Shown: positions 18,505 to 29,482 of the stretch, in pieces
How positions within the stretch are numbered: the stretch's first letter is position 1
How the letters are laid out: every line of letters begins with the position of its first letter
Origin: Nocardioidaceae bacterium
GTDB lineage: Bacteria; Actinomycetota; Actinomycetes; Propionibacteriales; Nocardioidaceae
NCBI GenBank assembly: GCA_030655315.1
Contig: JAURVT010000029.1
Coordinates: 46,246-110,245, forward strand
Reading direction: 5' to 3'
Length of the DNA: 64,000 nt
The notes under the pieces: generated by a model
What the model was told of the DNA's origin: nothing
The model's database searches: none
What the model saw: only the letters and a program-made list of their open reading frames with translations
Position numbers and translations under genes: made by a program

Positions 18505-20897
18505 GGTGTCGACCCGGTGCCATGGTCGCCGGTCGGCCACGTCCAGCAGGTCACGGAAGGGTCGTCCTCGCCATGGGTGCGGGTGTACGCACGAGCGGAG
18601 AGACGTGCGTCGGCCATCATCTGGCGCAGGGTGGCGGCGCGGCTGCCGAGGGAGGGCACCTGGTCGATGACGTCCATGACGAGGTGGAACCGGTCGAGGT
18701 CGTTCATCATCACCATGTCGAACGGTGTGGTGGTGGTGCCCTCCTCCTGGTACCCGCGGACGTGGATGTTCGCGTGGTTGGTCCGCTTGTAGGTGAGGCG
18801 GTGGATCAGCGATGGGTACCCGTGGAATGCGAACACGACCGGGGTGTCGGTGGTGAACAGCGCGTCGAAGCCGAGGTCGGACAGGCCGTGGCCGTGGACG
18901 TAGTCGGGCTCCAGGCGCAGCAGGTCGACCACGTTGACGACGCGGACCTTGAGGCCGGGCAGATGGGTGCGCAGCAGGTCGGCGGCGGCGAGGACCTCCA
19001 GGGTGGGGACGTCGCCGGCGGCGGCGAGGACCACGTCGGGATCGTCGGGCTCGGTGGAGGCCCAGTCCCAGATGCCCAGGCCGCGGGTGCAGTGGGCGAC
19101 GGCGTCCTCGATGCCCAGGTAGCTCAGCGCGGGCTGCTTGCCGGCGACGATGACGTTCACGTGGTCGCGGCTGCGCAGGCAGTGGTCGGTGACCGACAGC
19201 AGGGTGTTGGCGTCCGGCGGCAGGTAGACGCGGACGATCTCGGACTGCTTGTCGATGACGTGGTCGATGAAGCCGGGGTCCTGGTGGGAGAAGCCGTTGT
19301 TGTCCTGGCGCCAGACGTGCGAGGTCAGCAGATAGGTGAGCGAGGCGATCGGGGCCCGCCAGGTGATCTTGCGGGTGGTCTTGAGCCACTTGGTGTGCTG
19401 GTTGACCATCGAGTCGACGATGTGGATGAAGGCCTCGTAGCAGGTGAACAGACCGTGGCGGCCGGTGAGCAGGTAGCCCTCGAGCCAGCCCTGGCAGAGG
19501 TGCTCGGACAGCACCTCCATGACGCGTCCGTCGGGCGCGAGGTGGTCGTCGCCGGGCAACGTCTCGGCGTCCCAGGCGCGGTCGGTGACCTCCAGGACGG
19601 CGCCGAGCCGGTTGGACAGCACCTCGTCGGGACCCATCAGACGGAAGGTGTCGGGGTTGGCGGCGATGACGTCGCGCAGGTAGGTGCCGGCGACGCGGGT
19701 GGCCTCGGTCGACCCCGTGCCGGGCGCGTCGACCGTGACGGCGTGCTCACGGAAGTCCGGCAGGACCAGGTCATGCAGCAGCAGCCCACCGTTGGCGTGC
19801 GGGTTGGCGCTCATCCGGCGGGTGCCTGACGGTGCGAGGGCCTCGAGCTCGGGGAGCAGGCGTCCGGTGGGGTCGAAGAGGTCCTCGGGGTGGTAGCCGC
19901 GCATCCAGGCCTCGAGCTGGTCGCGGTGGGCGGCGTTGGTCCGGGTCTCGGCCAGCGGCACCTGGTGGGCACGGAAGGTGCCCTCGACGGGCAGGCCGTC
20001 GACGACCTCGGGGCCCGTCCAGCCCTTGGGGGTGCGAAGGACGACCATCGGCCACGCGGGACGCCCGGTGCCGGTGCCCGCGCGGGCCCGGCTCTGGATC
20101 GCGGCGATGCGGTCGGCGGCGGTGTCCAGGGCGTCGGCGAGCAGTGAGTGGACGACGGCCGGGTCGTCGCCGGTGACGAAGATCGGGTCGTGGCCGTAGC
20201 CGCGCATCAGGTCGGCCAGCTCGTCCTCGGGGACCCGGGCCAGGACGGTGGGGTTGGCGATCTTGTACCCGTTGAGGTGCAGGATCGGCAGGACCGCGCC
20301 GTCGGTGACCGGGTTGACGAACTTGTTGGAGTGCCAGCTGGCCGCGAGCGGGCCGGTCTCGGCCTCGCCGTCGCCCACGACGCAGGCGACGACGAGGTCG
20401 GGGTTGTCGAACGCGGCGCCGTAGGCGTGGACGAGGGCGTAGCCGAGCTCGCCGCCCTCGTGGATCGACCCGGGGGTCTCGGGTGCGACGTGGCTGGGGA
20501 TGCCTCCGGGAAAGGAGAACTGGCGGAACAGGGCCCGCATGCCGTCCTCGTCCTGGGGCACCGAGGAGTAGACCTCGCTGTACGTGCCCTCCAGGTAGGC
20601 GTTGGCGACGATGGCGGGCCCGCCGTGGCCGGGGCCGGTGACGAGCAGGACGTCCAGGTCGCGGGCGGCGATGACCCGGTTGAGGTGGGCGTAGAGCAGG
20701 TTCAGACCCGGTGTGGTGCCCCAGTGGCCCAGCAACCGGGGCTTGACGTGCTCGGCGGCGAGCGGCTCGCGCAGCAGTGGGTTGGCCATCAGGTAGATCT
20801 GGCCGACCGAGAGGTAGTTCGCCGCCCGCCAGTACCGGTCGAGCAGGACCAGGTCCTCGCGCACCGCGGGCGTCGTGGGCGTGGTGTCAGCGACCAT
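18501..20897 (-). CDS. xfp: Phosphoketolase (Xfp-type)
   Basis: This 798-residue enzyme is full length for D-xylulose 5-phosphate/fructose 6-phosphate phosphoketolase. It shows the TPP-binding motif [19 protein letters not shown] near residue 175, the N-terminal signature [10 protein letters not shown], and GPGHGGPA. It splits sugar phosphates with inorganic phosphate into acetyl phosphate plus a triose or tetrose phosphate, in the cytoplasm; acetyl phosphate can yield ATP without respiration. Its ATG overlaps the end of the slipin gene by 11 bases and its stop overlaps the next small gene. No acetate kinase lies in the window. Confidence 0.95.
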   Translation of the reverse strand: MVADTTPTTPAVREDLVLLDRYWRAANYLSVGQIYLMANPLLREPLAAEHVKPRLLGHWGTTPGLNLLYAHLNRVIAARDLDVLLVTGPGHGGPAIVANAYLEGTYSEVYSSVPQDEDGMRALFRQFSFPGGIPSHVAPETPGSIHEGGELGYALVHAYGAAFDNPDLVVACVVGDGEAETGPLAASWHSNKFVNPVTDGAVLPILHLNGYKIANPTVLARVPEDELADLMRGYGHDPIFVTGDDPAVVHSLLADALDTAADRIAAIQSRARAGTGTGRPAWPMVVLRTPKGWTGPEVVDGLPVEGTFRAHQVPLAETRTNAAHRDQLEAWMRGYHPEDLFDPTGRLLPELEALAPSGTRRMSANPHANGGLLLHDLVLPDFREHAVTVDAPGTGSTEATRVAGTYLRDVIAANPDTFRLMGPDEVLSNRLGAVLEVTDRAWDAETLPGDDHLAPDGRVMEVLSEHLCQGWLEGYLLTGRHGLFTCYEAFIHIVDSMVNQHTKWLKTTRKITWRAPIASLTYLLTSHVWRQDNNGFSHQDPGFIDHVIDKQSEIVRVYLPPDANTLLSVTDHCLRSRDHVNVIVAGKQPALSYLGIEDAVAHCTRGLGIWDWASTEPDDPDVVLAAAGDVPTLEVLAAADLLRTHLPGLKVRVVNVVDLLRLEPDYVHGHGLSDLGFDALFTTDTPVVFAFHGYPSLIHRLTYKRTNHANIHVRGYQEEGTTTTPFDMVMMNDLDRFHLVMDVIDQVPSLGSRAATLRQMMADARLSARAYTRTHGEDDPSVTCWTWPTGDHGTGSTP

Positions 20898-21786
20898 CGG
20901 CGTGGCCGTTCGTGCTCGCGGCGGGGAAGTGTTCAGGGTCGATCGTCCAGCTGGCCTCGGCGGGCGCGGCCACGGGGACCGGGACGGGCACGCCCGCCGG
21001 GGCCGGGCGTGTCGCTGCCGCGGTCTCGCGCTCCATGAACGCGCCGAGCTCGGCGATCGTGGTCATCAGCGGGGCGGGGAAGACGACGGTGGTGTTCTTG
21101 TCGACGCCGAGCTCGACCAGGCTCTGCAGGTTGCGCAGCTGCAGGGCGAGCGGGTGCTCCATCATGATGTCCGACGCGTCGCCCAGCGCCGTCGCGGCGA
21201 GGTGCTCGCCCTCGGCGTTGATGATCTTGGCGCGCTTCTCGCGCTCGGCCTCGGCCTGGCGGGCCATCGCGCGCTTCATCGACTCGGGGAGCTGGATGTC
21301 CTTGAGCTCGACCAGCGTGACCTCGACGCCCCACTCGACGGTGGCGACGTCGAGGATGGCGCGGATGTCGGTGTTGATCTGGTCGGTCTCGGACAGGGTC
21401 TCGTCGAGGGTGTGCTGCCCGACGACCTTGCGCAGCGTCGTCTGGGCGATCTGGTCGATCGCTGAGCGCACGTCGGCGATGGCGACGACCGAGCGAATCG
21501 GGTCGACGACCTTGAAGTAGGCGACGGCCGAGACGTCGACGCTGACGTTGTCGCGGGTGATGATGCCCTGGCTCTGGATCGGCATCGTGATGATCCGTAG
21601 CGTCACGCGGTGGAGCACGTCGACGAACGGGATGATCAGCCGCAGGCCGGGCAGCCGGACGTCCTGGACGCGGCCGAGGCGGAACAGCACCCCCTGCTCG
21701 TACTGTCGGACGACCTTGACGGCCAGTGCGAGCCCGATCAGGGCGAGCGCGAGGACGACGACGAGCGTCGCGAGTACGGCATCCAT
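20887..21786 (-). CDS. Slipin (SPFH/stomatin-prohibitin family membrane protein)
   Basis: This 299-residue protein has an N-terminal transmembrane segment (about 5-25) followed by a complete SPFH domain (about 27-190). A helical region ([21 protein letters not shown]) and a Pro/Ala-rich tail complete it. Slipins form membrane-associated rings or scaffolds; partners are usually NfeD proteins, but none is seen here. It is the first gene of an operon with phosphoketolase and a small protein. A DosR-like box lies about 90 bp upstream in the region shared with the divergent P-type ATPase operon. Confidence 0.88.
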   Translation of the reverse strand: MDAVLATLVVVLALALIGLALAVKVVRQYEQGVLFRLGRVQDVRLPGLRLIIPFVDVLHRVTLRIITMPIQSQGIITRDNVSVDVSAVAYFKVVDPIRSVVAIADVRSAIDQIAQTTLRKVVGQHTLDETLSETDQINTDIRAILDVATVEWGVEVTLVELKDIQLPESMKRAMARQAEAEREKRAKIINAEGEHLAATALGDASDIMMEHPLALQLRNLQSLVELGVDKNTTVVFPAPLMTTIAELGAFMERETAAATRPAPAGVPVPVPVAAPAEASWTIDPEHFPAASTNGHADGR

Positions 21787-21867
21787 GGTGGTTCTCCTTC
21801 GGAAGACAGTGCCTCCACCGTCGTCCGGCTGCCGCCTCGTCCCCAGGGTCCGACGTCGCCCGGCGGC

Positions 21868-21881
21868 GGGACCTAGGGCAC
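21868..21881 (+). promoter_or_regulatory. Weak DosR-like box between the slipin and ATPase operons
   Basis: GGGACCTAGGGCAC matches the left half of the island's consensus perfectly and the right half only partly. It lies 81 bp upstream of the slipin start and 73 bp upstream of the ATPase start. A further GGGACGG...GGTCC run at 21883-21897 follows it. Confidence 0.35.
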
Positions 21882-21954
21882 TGGGACGGGACGGTCCAGG
21901 TCGCGAGCATCGGTGGTGGGACCCACCGGCCCCCGATCGCGCGAGGGAGCACCG

Positions 21955-24849
21955 ATGGTCCACGTTCACACCGCCGAGCGTCAGGGGGCCCCGACGGCGC
22001 CTGTCGCGGGCGACGAGTCCTCCGACGCCAGACGCCCGCTGGACGAGCTGCTGCGCGACCTGCACACGACGGAGCAGGGTCTGAGCGCCGTCGAGTCGAC
22101 CAGACGTCTGGCGGTCGACGGACCCAACGAGCTCAGCCACCCCGGCGGACGGCGCTGGCCCGGCCAGCTCCTGGCCCAGGTCACCCAGCCGCTGGTGGTG
22201 CTGCTCGTGGCCGCCGCGGCACTGGCATGGGTGGGCGGCACACCGGCAGTGTCGATCGCCGTGCTCGTCGTGGTCGTGCTCAACGCCGGCTTCGCGTTCG
22301 TCCAGGAGATGCAGGCCGAACGGGCCGTCGACGCCCTCAGTGCCTTCCTGCCGCCGACCGCCCGCGTGGTGCGCGACGGCGTCCTCGGCGAGGTCGAGGC
22401 CCGCACCCTGGTGCCCGGCGACCTGATGCTGGTCGCCGAGGGCGACCGGGTCTGCGCCGACGGCAGGATCGTCACCGGCACCGCGTCGCTCGACCTGTCG
22501 TCGTTGACCGGGGAGGCGGTGCCCGTCAGCCGATCCGCTGATCGACGCGAACGCACCGGCGTGCTGCTCGAAGCACGTGAGCTGGTGTTCAGCGGGACCA
22601 CCTGCACCGCCGGGGAGCTGCGGGTGGCCGTCACCCGCACCGGGATGCGCACCGAGCTCGGCCGCATCGCGTCGCTGTCCCAGCGCGGCGTCGTCGAGCC
22701 CAGCCCGCTGGAGCAGCAGGTGCGCCGCGCCACCTGGGTGATCGCGATCGTCGCGGTCGCGGTCGGTGCCGCCTTCCTGCCAGTCGGCGTGGCCGCCGGA
22801 CTCGGGTGGGCTGCTGCCATCAGCTTCTCGATCGGCCTGATCGTCGCCAACGTCCCCGAGGGCCTGCTGCCCACGATCACCCTGGCGTTGGCCGCCGGGG
22901 TCCGCGACCTCGCCCGCCGCGGCGCCGTGGTCAAGCGCCTGTCGGCGGTCGAGACGCTCGGCTCGACGACCGTCATCTGCACGGACAAGACCGGCACCCT
23001 GACCGAGAACCGGATGACGGTCACCCGGCTCTGGGTCGGTGGGCGCGACCTCGACGCGGACGTGTCCGCTGACGTGCCCGGGGTGCGCGACCTGATGACG
23101 TGCGCGGCGGCATGCACGACTGCCCAGCTGGCAGCCGACCCGGCCGCCGCCGGGACCGGCGACCCGACCGAGCTGGCCCTGCTGCGGCTCGCGCTCGCCC
23201 GCGGCGTCGCCGTCGCACCCGACGTTCGGACGGCCGGGCGCGTCGCCGTCTTCGCGTTCGACCCGCACGTCAAGCGGATGAGCACCATCGATCGGGCCCT
23301 CGACGGACCCACGGTGCACACCAAGGGTGCGCTGGAGACCGTGGCGCCACGCTGCAGCCACGTGCTCGACGGTGCCGGCGAAGCCGTCACGCTGGACGAT
23401 GAGGCCCGGCTCTTGCTCGACGCAGCTCTGGACGCCTACGCGGCAGCCGGCCTCAGGGTCCTGGCCGTCGCCCGCCGCCCCGCAGAACCGACTCCGCACG
23501 GCACCGACGACCGCGACCGGGTCGAGAGCGACCTGACCCTGCTCGGCCTGGTCGCGATGGTCGACCGTGCCCGCCCGGGGGTGGCTGAGGCCGTCGCCGA
23601 CGCCCATCGTGCCGGGATCACCATCCACGTCATCACCGGCGACTACGGACCCACTGCCGCCGCGATCGCCCACCAGGTCGGCATCGGCGCCGACGGGGGA
23701 CCGATCGTGGCCGGCGGCGACCTGGACGCGATGAGCGACAGCGAGCTCGACGCGGTGCTGGCGGGCGACGCCGAGATCGTGTTCGCGCGCACCTCCCCGG
23801 AGGGCAAGCTGCGCATCTGCCGGGGGCTGCAGGCGCGCGGCGAGGTCGTCGCGATGACCGGCGACGGCGTCAACGACGCACCCGCCCTGCGCCACGCCGA
23901 CATCGGTGTCGCGATGGGCCGCTCAGGCACCGACGTCGCCCGCGACGCCGCCACCATGGTGCTCACCGACGACAACTTCGCCACCATCGTCGCCGCCGTC
24001 GCCGAGGGGCGCCGCGTGTTCGACAACGTGCGCAAGTTCGTCCTGTACATCTTCGCCCACGCCGTCCCCGAGGTCGTCCCGTTCCTGGTGTTCGCCCTCT
24101 CGGGCGGGACGGTACCGCTCCCGCTGACGGTGCTGCAGATCCTCGCGATCGACATCGGCACCGAGACACTCCCCGCTCTCGCCCTCGGCCGCGAACCGGC
24201 AGAGCCCGGCCTGATGGAACGCCGACCCCGTGGACGTAGCGCCGGCGTCATCGACCGCGGCCTCCTGCTGCGCGCGTGGGCCCTGATGGGGGCCGTCTCC
24301 GCGGTCCTGGTGATGGGCGCCTACCTGTGGTCCCTGTGGTCCTCGGGGTGGCGTCCCGGTGGCGGCACCGGAACCGAGCAGATCTCGCACCAGGCTTACC
24401 TGGAGGCGACCACGATCACCTTCCTGGCGATCGTCGCCTGCCAGATCGGTACCGCGTTCGCCTCGCGCACCGACCACGCCTCCCTGCGGACCGTCGGCAT
24501 CCTGACCAACCCGCTGCTGCTGTGGGGCATCGTGTTCGAGCTCGTCTTCACCGCCGCCCTGGTCTACCTGCCGTGGCTGCAGGACGTGTTCGGCACCGCG
24601 GCGCTGTCACCGACTCAGCTGCTCATCGTCGTCCCCTTCCCGTTCGTGGTGTGGGGAGTCGACGAGATGTTCCGTCTGCGCCACCGACGCACCGCAGGCG
24701 GACACCGTGGCGGGGACCAAGGTCCCGCCCGGACGGGGACGTCGGCGGTCGTCGCCGGGGCCCATGACCCTGCACCGGCAGGCGCCCGATCGCGAGGGTG
24801 GGGGCACGGGCGCGCACCGCGCCGTCCGGGCACCCAGGAGACGTCGTGA
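21955..24849 (+). CDS. P-type cation ATPase resembling Na,K-ATPase (P2C-like)
   Basis: This 964-residue pump has all P-ATPase hallmarks: SLTGEAVPV, phosphorylated D344 in [14 protein letters not shown] and TGDGVNDAP. Helix M4 reads [12 protein letters not shown], almost identical to Na,K-ATPase. M5-M6 ([34 protein letters not shown]) also follow the animal alpha subunit, keeping the E779 and D804 equivalents but replacing S775/N776 with His/Ala and D808 with Glu. It is a membrane cation pump whose ion is uncertain. A Gly/Arg-rich tail beyond about residue 905 contains a DosR box. GAGGGAG precedes the ATG; the stop overlaps arcD. Confidence 0.88.
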   Translation: MVHVHTAERQGAPTAPVAGDESSDARRPLDELLRDLHTTEQGLSAVESTRRLAVDGPNELSHPGGRRWPGQLLAQVTQPLVVLLVAAAALAWVGGTPAVSIAVLVVVVLNAGFAFVQEMQAERAVDALSAFLPPTARVVRDGVLGEVEARTLVPGDLMLVAEGDRVCADGRIVTGTASLDLSSLTGEAVPVSRSADRRERTGVLLEARELVFSGTTCTAGELRVAVTRTGMRTELGRIASLSQRGVVEPSPLEQQVRRATWVIAIVAVAVGAAFLPVGVAAGLGWAAAISFSIGLIVANVPEGLLPTITLALAAGVRDLARRGAVVKRLSAVETLGSTTVICTDKTGTLTENRMTVTRLWVGGRDLDADVSADVPGVRDLMTCAAACTTAQLAADPAAAGTGDPTELALLRLALARGVAVAPDVRTAGRVAVFAFDPHVKRMSTIDRALDGPTVHTKGALETVAPRCSHVLDGAGEAVTLDDEARLLLDAALDAYAAAGLRVLAVARRPAEPTPHGTDDRDRVESDLTLLGLVAMVDRARPGVAEAVADAHRAGITIHVITGDYGPTAAAIAHQVGIGADGGPIVAGGDLDAMSDSELDAVLAGDAEIVFARTSPEGKLRICRGLQARGEVVAMTGDGVNDAPALRHADIGVAMGRSGTDVARDAATMVLTDDNFATIVAAVAEGRRVFDNVRKFVLYIFAHAVPEVVPFLVFALSGGTVPLPLTVLQILAIDIGTETLPALALGREPAEPGLMERRPRGRSAGVIDRGLLLRAWALMGAVSAVLVMGAYLWSLWSSGWRPGGGTGTEQISHQAYLEATTITFLAIVACQIGTAFASRTDHASLRTVGILTNPLLLWGIVFELVFTAALVYLPWLQDVFGTAALSPTQLLIVVPFPFVVWGVDEMFRLRHRRTAGGHRGGDQGPARTGTSAVVAGAHDPAPAGARSRGWGHGRAPRRPGTQETS
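24713..24726. promoter_or_regulatory. Near-perfect DosR box inside the ATPase 3' end, upstream of arcD
   Basis: GGGACCAAGGTCCC is the reverse complement of the strong box at 16823-16836, with identical flanks (GCGGGACC on the minus strand). It lies within the coding tail of the ATPase gene and 120 bp before the arcD start. It could give the arginine deiminase genes their own oxygen-controlled promoter inside the operon. Confidence 0.65.
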
Positions 24850-26285
24850 CGAACCTCAAGGCCGGCCCCGAGCCGGCCACCACCCCGCAGTCCGCGCCAC
24901 CGGTCGATGGCCGTGGCCTCGGCCTGACCCAGACCACGGCGCTCATCGTCGGCAGCATCATCGGCGTCGGCGTGTTCAGCCTGCCGTACTCGCTGGCCTC
25001 CTACGGCCCGATCAGCCTGGTCGCCATGGGCCTGGCCACCGTCGGCGCGCTCGCACTGGCACTGTTGTTCGCCGCCCTCAGCAAGCGGATGCCCGCCGAC
25101 GGCGGCCCCTACGCCTACGCCAGGGCCGCGTTCGGCAACGCCGTCGGCTTCGGCAACGCCTGGACCTACTGGATCACCGCCTGGGCCGGCAACGCCGCCA
25201 TCGCCGTCGGATGGGTCTACTACGTCGAGAACTTCGTCAACCCCGGTGGCGCCAAGGCGTGGTCCATCCTGATCGCCCTGGTCGGCCTGTGGATCCCCGC
25301 GGCGGTCAACCTGACCGGCCTGCGCAACGTCGGCAGCTTCCAGCTCGTCACGACGATCACCAAGTTCGTCCCCCTGCTCCTGATGGCCACCGTCGGTCTG
25401 TTCTTCGTCCAGAGCGCGAACTTCACGCCGTGGAACGTCAGCGGCGACTCCAGCTGGTCCGCGATCGGCGGCGCCATGGCGATCTGCCTGTTCAGCTACC
25501 TGGGCGTCGAGGCGGCGGCCGTCGCCGCGGCCAAGGTCCGCGACCCTGCACGCAACGTCCCCCGCGCCACCGTCTACGGCACCGCGGGCAGCGCCGTCGT
25601 CTACCTGCTCTCGATGGTCGCGGTGTTCGGCATCCTGCCCGCGTCCGTCCTGGCCCAGGACGAGAACAAGGCCTCCTACGCCGTCGCCGCCAACAGCATC
25701 GTCGGCGGCTCCTGGGCCGGCGACCTCGTGGCCGTCGCGGTCGTCGTCTCGGGCGTCGGCGCCCTCAACGGCTGGACGATGATCTGCGCCGAGATGCCCC
25801 GCGCCGCCGCCGACGACGGCCTCTTCCCCACGATCTTCGCCAGGCTCAGCCCACGCGGCGTGCCCACCTTCGGCGTCGTCGCCTCGACCGCGCTCGCCTC
25901 GGTCGCCGCCGTGATCAGCTTCGCCGGCGCCAGCGGGTCGACGGTCTTCACGACCCTGGTGCTGATGTCAGGCATCACCGCCGCCGTCCCGTACGCGTTC
26001 TCGGCCCTGGCCCAGATCGTCTGGCGAGTCCGCGAGCGCGGCACCCTGCGCACCGCCCTGTTCGTCCGCGACGTGGTCGTCGCCGTCGTCGCGCTCGTCT
26101 TCTCGCTGGCGTTCATCTACTACTCCCGCAACAGCGGAGGCAGCTGGTACGTCGTCTGGGGCCCGTTCCTGATGACCGGCGGCGCCCTGGCCCTCGGCGT
26201 CCCGGTGTTCCTCGCCCAGCGCAAGCACATGACACCCATCGTCCCGAGCACCAACGCCCCCAGCACCACGGAAGGAACATCATGA
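24846..26285 (+). CDS. arcD: Arginine/ornithine antiporter (APC superfamily)
   Basis: This 479-residue protein has about twelve transmembrane segments and the APC N-terminal motif [16 protein letters not shown]. It closely follows the basic amino acid antiporter subgroup ([17 protein letters not shown] between helices 6 and 7). Being followed by arcA, arcB and arcC, it most probably exchanges extracellular arginine for ornithine across the cytoplasmic membrane without energy cost. The GTG start overlaps the ATPase stop (GTGA) and has AGGAG 5-8 bases upstream. Its stop overlaps arcA. Confidence 0.9.
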   Translation: MTNLKAGPEPATTPQSAPPVDGRGLGLTQTTALIVGSIIGVGVFSLPYSLASYGPISLVAMGLATVGALALALLFAALSKRMPADGGPYAYARAAFGNAVGFGNAWTYWITAWAGNAAIAVGWVYYVENFVNPGGAKAWSILIALVGLWIPAAVNLTGLRNVGSFQLVTTITKFVPLLLMATVGLFFVQSANFTPWNVSGDSSWSAIGGAMAICLFSYLGVEAAAVAAAKVRDPARNVPRATVYGTAGSAVVYLLSMVAVFGILPASVLAQDENKASYAVAANSIVGGSWAGDLVAVAVVVSGVGALNGWTMICAEMPRAAADDGLFPTIFARLSPRGVPTFGVVASTALASVAAVISFAGASGSTVFTTLVLMSGITAAVPYAFSALAQIVWRVRERGTLRTALFVRDVVVAVVALVFSLAFIYYSRNSGGSWYVVWGPFLMTGGALALGVPVFLAQRKHMTPIVPSTNAPSTTEGTS

Positions 26286-27535
26286 CCACCACACTCGGCG
26301 TCCACTCCGAGGTCGGCCAGCTGACCCAGGCGATCGTCCACCGCCCTGGTCTCGAGCTCAGCCGCCTCACCCCGTCCAACTGCCGCGACCTGCTCTTCGA
26401 CGACGTCCTGTGGCCCGAGAAGGCCCGCGAGGAGCACGACGCGTTCGCCGCCGCCCTGAGCATCCGCGGCGTCCAGGTCCACCACTTCGACACCCTGCTG
26501 TCCGAGACCCTCGCCCAGCCCGACGCACGGTCGTTCGTCCTGGACCGCGTGTGCACGCCCGAGCAGGTCGGCCCGACGCTCGCCCGACCCCTGCGGGCCA
26601 TGTTCGACGACCTAGCGGCACCCGAGCTCGCCGAGCTGCTCATCGGCGGCGTCACCAAGTCCGACCTGTCGCCCCTGGACGCGCACAGCCTGCGTTGGCG
26701 CACCCTGGGGCTGGACGACTTCGTCCTGGCGCCGCTGCCCAACACCCTGTTCCAGCGCGACACCTCCGCGTGGGTTTACGGCGGTGTGTCGGTCAACCCC
26801 ATGGCGATGGGTGCCCGCCGCCGCGAGTCGCTCCACACCCGCGCCGTCTACGACTTCCACCCGCTGTTCACCCAGGCCGAGACGTTCCCCGTCCTGTACG
26901 GCGGCGACGACCTCGACCACCAGCCGGCCACCCTCGAGGGCGGCGACATCCACGTCCTCGGGCGCGGCGTCGTCCTGATCGGCATGGGGGAGCGCACCAC
27001 CGCCATGGGCGTGGAGATCCTCGCCCGGCAGCTGTTCGCGCGCGGTGAGGCCAGCACCGTCATCGCCGTCCAGCTGCCCAGGTCCCACGCCCTGATGCAC
27101 CTGGACACCGTGCTGACGATGATCGACGTCGACACCTTCGTCCAGTACCCCGGTCTGGACGTCTCCGAGGCCAGGTCGTGGGTGCTGACCCCCACCGACC
27201 CCGAGGAGGTCGTCGAGCACGACGACGCCGGCATCCACGTCGAGCACCGTGACGACCTGTTCGCGACCATCGCCGAGGCGCTCGGCGTCGACAAGCTGCG
27301 GGTCCTGGTCGCCGACGAGGACCGCCGCGCCGCGGAGCGTGAGCAGTGGGACGACGCCAACAACTTCCTGACCCTCTCCCCAGGCGTCGTCGTGGGCTAC
27401 GAGCGCAACACCGTCACCAACCGGCTGCTCGGTGACCACGGCATCGAGGTCGTCCCCATCCCCGGCAACGAGCTCGGACGCGGACGCGGCGGGTCGCGCT
27501 GCATGACGTGTCCCATCGAGCGGACGGGGATCTGA
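26282..27535 (+). CDS. arcA: Arginine deiminase
   Basis: This 417-residue cytoplasmic enzyme (EC 3.5.3.6) hydrolyses arginine to citrulline and ammonia, the first step of the arginine deiminase pathway. Conserved segments include the start GVHSEVGQL, the substrate-binding [22 protein letters not shown], and the catalytic C407 in [10 protein letters not shown] at the very end. Length and ends agree with the family. The ATG overlaps the arcD stop (ATGA). The ammonia produced could also buffer acid. Confidence 0.96.
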   Translation: MTTTLGVHSEVGQLTQAIVHRPGLELSRLTPSNCRDLLFDDVLWPEKAREEHDAFAAALSIRGVQVHHFDTLLSETLAQPDARSFVLDRVCTPEQVGPTLARPLRAMFDDLAAPELAELLIGGVTKSDLSPLDAHSLRWRTLGLDDFVLAPLPNTLFQRDTSAWVYGGVSVNPMAMGARRRESLHTRAVYDFHPLFTQAETFPVLYGGDDLDHQPATLEGGDIHVLGRGVVLIGMGERTTAMGVEILARQLFARGEASTVIAVQLPRSHALMHLDTVLTMIDVDTFVQYPGLDVSEARSWVLTPTDPEEVVEHDDAGIHVEHRDDLFATIAEALGVDKLRVLVADEDRRAAEREQWDDANNFLTLSPGVVVGYERNTVTNRLLGDHGIEVVPIPGNELGRGRGGSRCMTCPIERTGI

Positions 27536-27537
27536 GC

Positions 27538-28548
27538 ATGACCGCGACGACCGTCGACACCACCGCACCGGGCTCCCTGCTCAAGGAGCTCGATCTGGAC
27601 AAGGCCGGGTTCATGGACCTGGTGGCCAGCGCCCGGCGGCTCCGTCTGGACAAGGCCGTCGGCCAGGAGACCCGGCACCTGGTGGGCAAGAACATCGCCC
27701 TGATCTTCGAGAAGGCCTCCACCCGCACCCTGTGCGCGTTCGAGGTCGCCGCCTACGACCAGGGCGCCCACGTGACCTACCTGGGCCCGACCGCGACCCA
27801 CATCGGCCGCGAGGAGTCCGCTGCGGACAGCGCGCAGGTGCTGGGCCGGATGTTCGACGGCATCGAGTACCGCGGGTTCGCGCAGTCGACCGTCGAGGAC
27901 CTGGCCGCCTTCTCCGGAGTCCCGGTCTGGAACGGACTGACCGACCAGTGGCACCCCACCCAGATGCTCGCCGACGTCCTCACCATCTGTGACCACCACG
28001 ACGGCGACATCGAGGACGTCGTCGTGTGCTTCACCGGTGACGGGCGCAGCAACGTCGCCCGCTCGCTGCTGGTCACCGGGGCCCTGCTCGGCCTCGACGT
28101 CCGGATCGCCGCCCCCGAGGAGCTGTGGCCCCCCGAGACGGTGATCGCCTCCGCGCGCGGCCTGGCCGCCACGAGCGGCGCACGCGTCCTCGTCACCGCC
28201 GACGTGGACGAGGCCGTGCGGGGCGCGGACTTCGTCTACACCGACGTCTGGGTGAGCATGGGCGAGTCCGACGAGCAGTGGGCCCACCGGGTGCCGCTGC
28301 TGAGGCCGTACCGGGTCACCGAGGCGCTGATGGCGTCGTCGGGCAAGGCCCGGACCCGGTTCATGCACTGCCTGCCCGCGCTGCACGACACCTCCACCGA
28401 GCTCGGGAGGCGCCTGCACGACACCTACGGCCTCGACGGTGCCGAGGTCAGCGACGAGGTGTTCACCTCGGACCGCTCGATCGTGTTCGACCAGGCCGAG
28501 AACCGCCTCCACACGATCAAGGCCGTGCTCGTCGCGGCCCTGGCCTGA
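27538..28548 (+). CDS. arcB: Catabolic ornithine carbamoyltransferase
   Basis: This 336-residue enzyme (EC 2.1.3.3) carries the carbamoyl phosphate motif FEKASTRTL near residue 56 and the ornithine-site motif HCLPALHD near residue 279. In this pathway it runs as phosphorolysis, turning citrulline into ornithine and carbamoyl phosphate. It starts 2 bases after the arcA stop, and its place between arcA and arcC marks it as the catabolic, not the biosynthetic, form. Confidence 0.95.
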   Translation: MTATTVDTTAPGSLLKELDLDKAGFMDLVASARRLRLDKAVGQETRHLVGKNIALIFEKASTRTLCAFEVAAYDQGAHVTYLGPTATHIGREESAADSAQVLGRMFDGIEYRGFAQSTVEDLAAFSGVPVWNGLTDQWHPTQMLADVLTICDHHDGDIEDVVVCFTGDGRSNVARSLLVTGALLGLDVRIAAPEELWPPETVIASARGLAATSGARVLVTADVDEAVRGADFVYTDVWVSMGESDEQWAHRVPLLRPYRVTEALMASSGKARTRFMHCLPALHDTSTELGRRLHDTYGLDGAEVSDEVFTSDRSIVFDQAENRLHTIKAVLVAALA

Positions 28549-28549
28549 C

Positions 28550-29482
28550 GTGCGGATCGTCGTCGCCCTCGGCGGAAACGCCCTCCTGCGCCGTGGCGAG
28601 CACGCCGACGCCGCGGTCCAGCTCGCCCACGTCCGCGAGGCGGCTCGGTCGCTCGCCCGGCTGGCCACGCACCACGAGGTGCTGATCTGCCACGGCAACG
28701 GCCCGCAGATCGGGCTGCTGGCCACCGAGAGCGCGAACGACCCGGTGCTCGAGGGGCCGTACCCGCTGGACGCCCTGGGGGCCCAGACCCAGGGGATGAT
28801 CGGCTACTGGCTGTGCCAGGGTCTGCGCAACGCCGGCGTCAGCGGGCACGTGGTCGCGCTGGTCTCCCAGACGGTCGTCGCCGCGGACGATCCCGCTTTC
28901 GAACACCCGGAGAAGTTCGTCGGCCCCGTCCTGGACCGCGACCAGGCCGGGACCCTGGCGCACGAACGCGGGTGGGACGTCGCCCGCGACGGTGACCACT
29001 GGCGCCGCGTCGTTCCCTCGCCGTTGCCGCGGCGGATCGTCGAGCAGGAGCTCGCCACGTCGCTGCTCGACCAGCACGTCACCGTGGTGTGCGGCGGCGG
29101 TGGTGGTGCCCCGGTCGTCGAGGACCAGGACGGCATCCTCACCGGCGTGGAGGCTGTGGTCGACAAGGACCTGGTGGCCGCGATGCTGGCCGTCGAGGTC
29201 GGTGCCGACCGTCTTCTGGTGCTCACCGACGTCTCGGCCGTGATGTCGGACTTCGGCACGCCTGACGAACGACGGATCGCCCGCCTCGCGGCCAAGGACC
29301 TGTCTCCCGACGACTTCGCGGCCGGGTCGATGGGACCCAAGATCGGTGCCTGCGCCGGATTCGTGCGGCTCACGGGCAACGAGGCCGCCATCGGTGCGCT
29401 CGAGGACGCGGAGGCCGTGCTCGTCGGGATCGCAGGCACGACGATCGCGACGACTGCGGCGTTCGTCGGCTCGGGTCGATGA
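28550..29482 (+). CDS. arcC: Carbamate kinase
   Basis: This 310-residue enzyme (EC 2.7.2.2) transfers phosphate from carbamoyl phosphate to ADP, making the single ATP of the arginine deiminase pathway. The N-terminus VALGGNALLRRG, the substrate loop CHGNGPQIG and the C-terminal SMGPKI motif are family marks. The GTG start lies one base after the arcB stop. The stop overlaps the ATG of the DUF1003 gene. Confidence 0.95.
   Translation: MRIVVALGGNALLRRGEHADAAVQLAHVREAARSLARLATHHEVLICHGNGPQIGLLATESANDPVLEGPYPLDALGAQTQGMIGYWLCQGLRNAGVSGHVVALVSQTVVAADDPAFEHPEKFVGPVLDRDQAGTLAHERGWDVARDGDHWRRVVPSPLPRRIVEQELATSLLDQHVTVVCGGGGGAPVVEDQDGILTGVEAVVDKDLVAAMLAVEVGADRLLVLTDVSAVMSDFGTPDERRIARLAAKDLSPDDFAAGSMGPKIGACAGFVRLTGNEAAIGALEDAEAVLVGIAGTTIATTAAFVGSGR

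Noticed and set aside
18298..19389. A 363-codon minus-strand frame across the end of phosphoketolase
   Set aside because: Out of frame with phosphoketolase and Arg/Pro-rich; only its last 68 codons, behind a GTGA overlap, were kept as a small gene.
20887..23895. Very long minus-strand open frame (about 1000 codons) reaching from the slipin gene through the ATPase gene
   Set aside because: Only the slipin part (20887-21786) has family sequence; the rest is antisense to a clear P-type ATPase and reads as low-complexity His/Gly/Arg, a by-product of high GC.
24707..26281. In-frame upstream extension of arcA
   Set aside because: It lies in the wrong frame over arcD and is Arg/Pro-rich; arcA has a proper ATG at 26282 overlapping the arcD stop.
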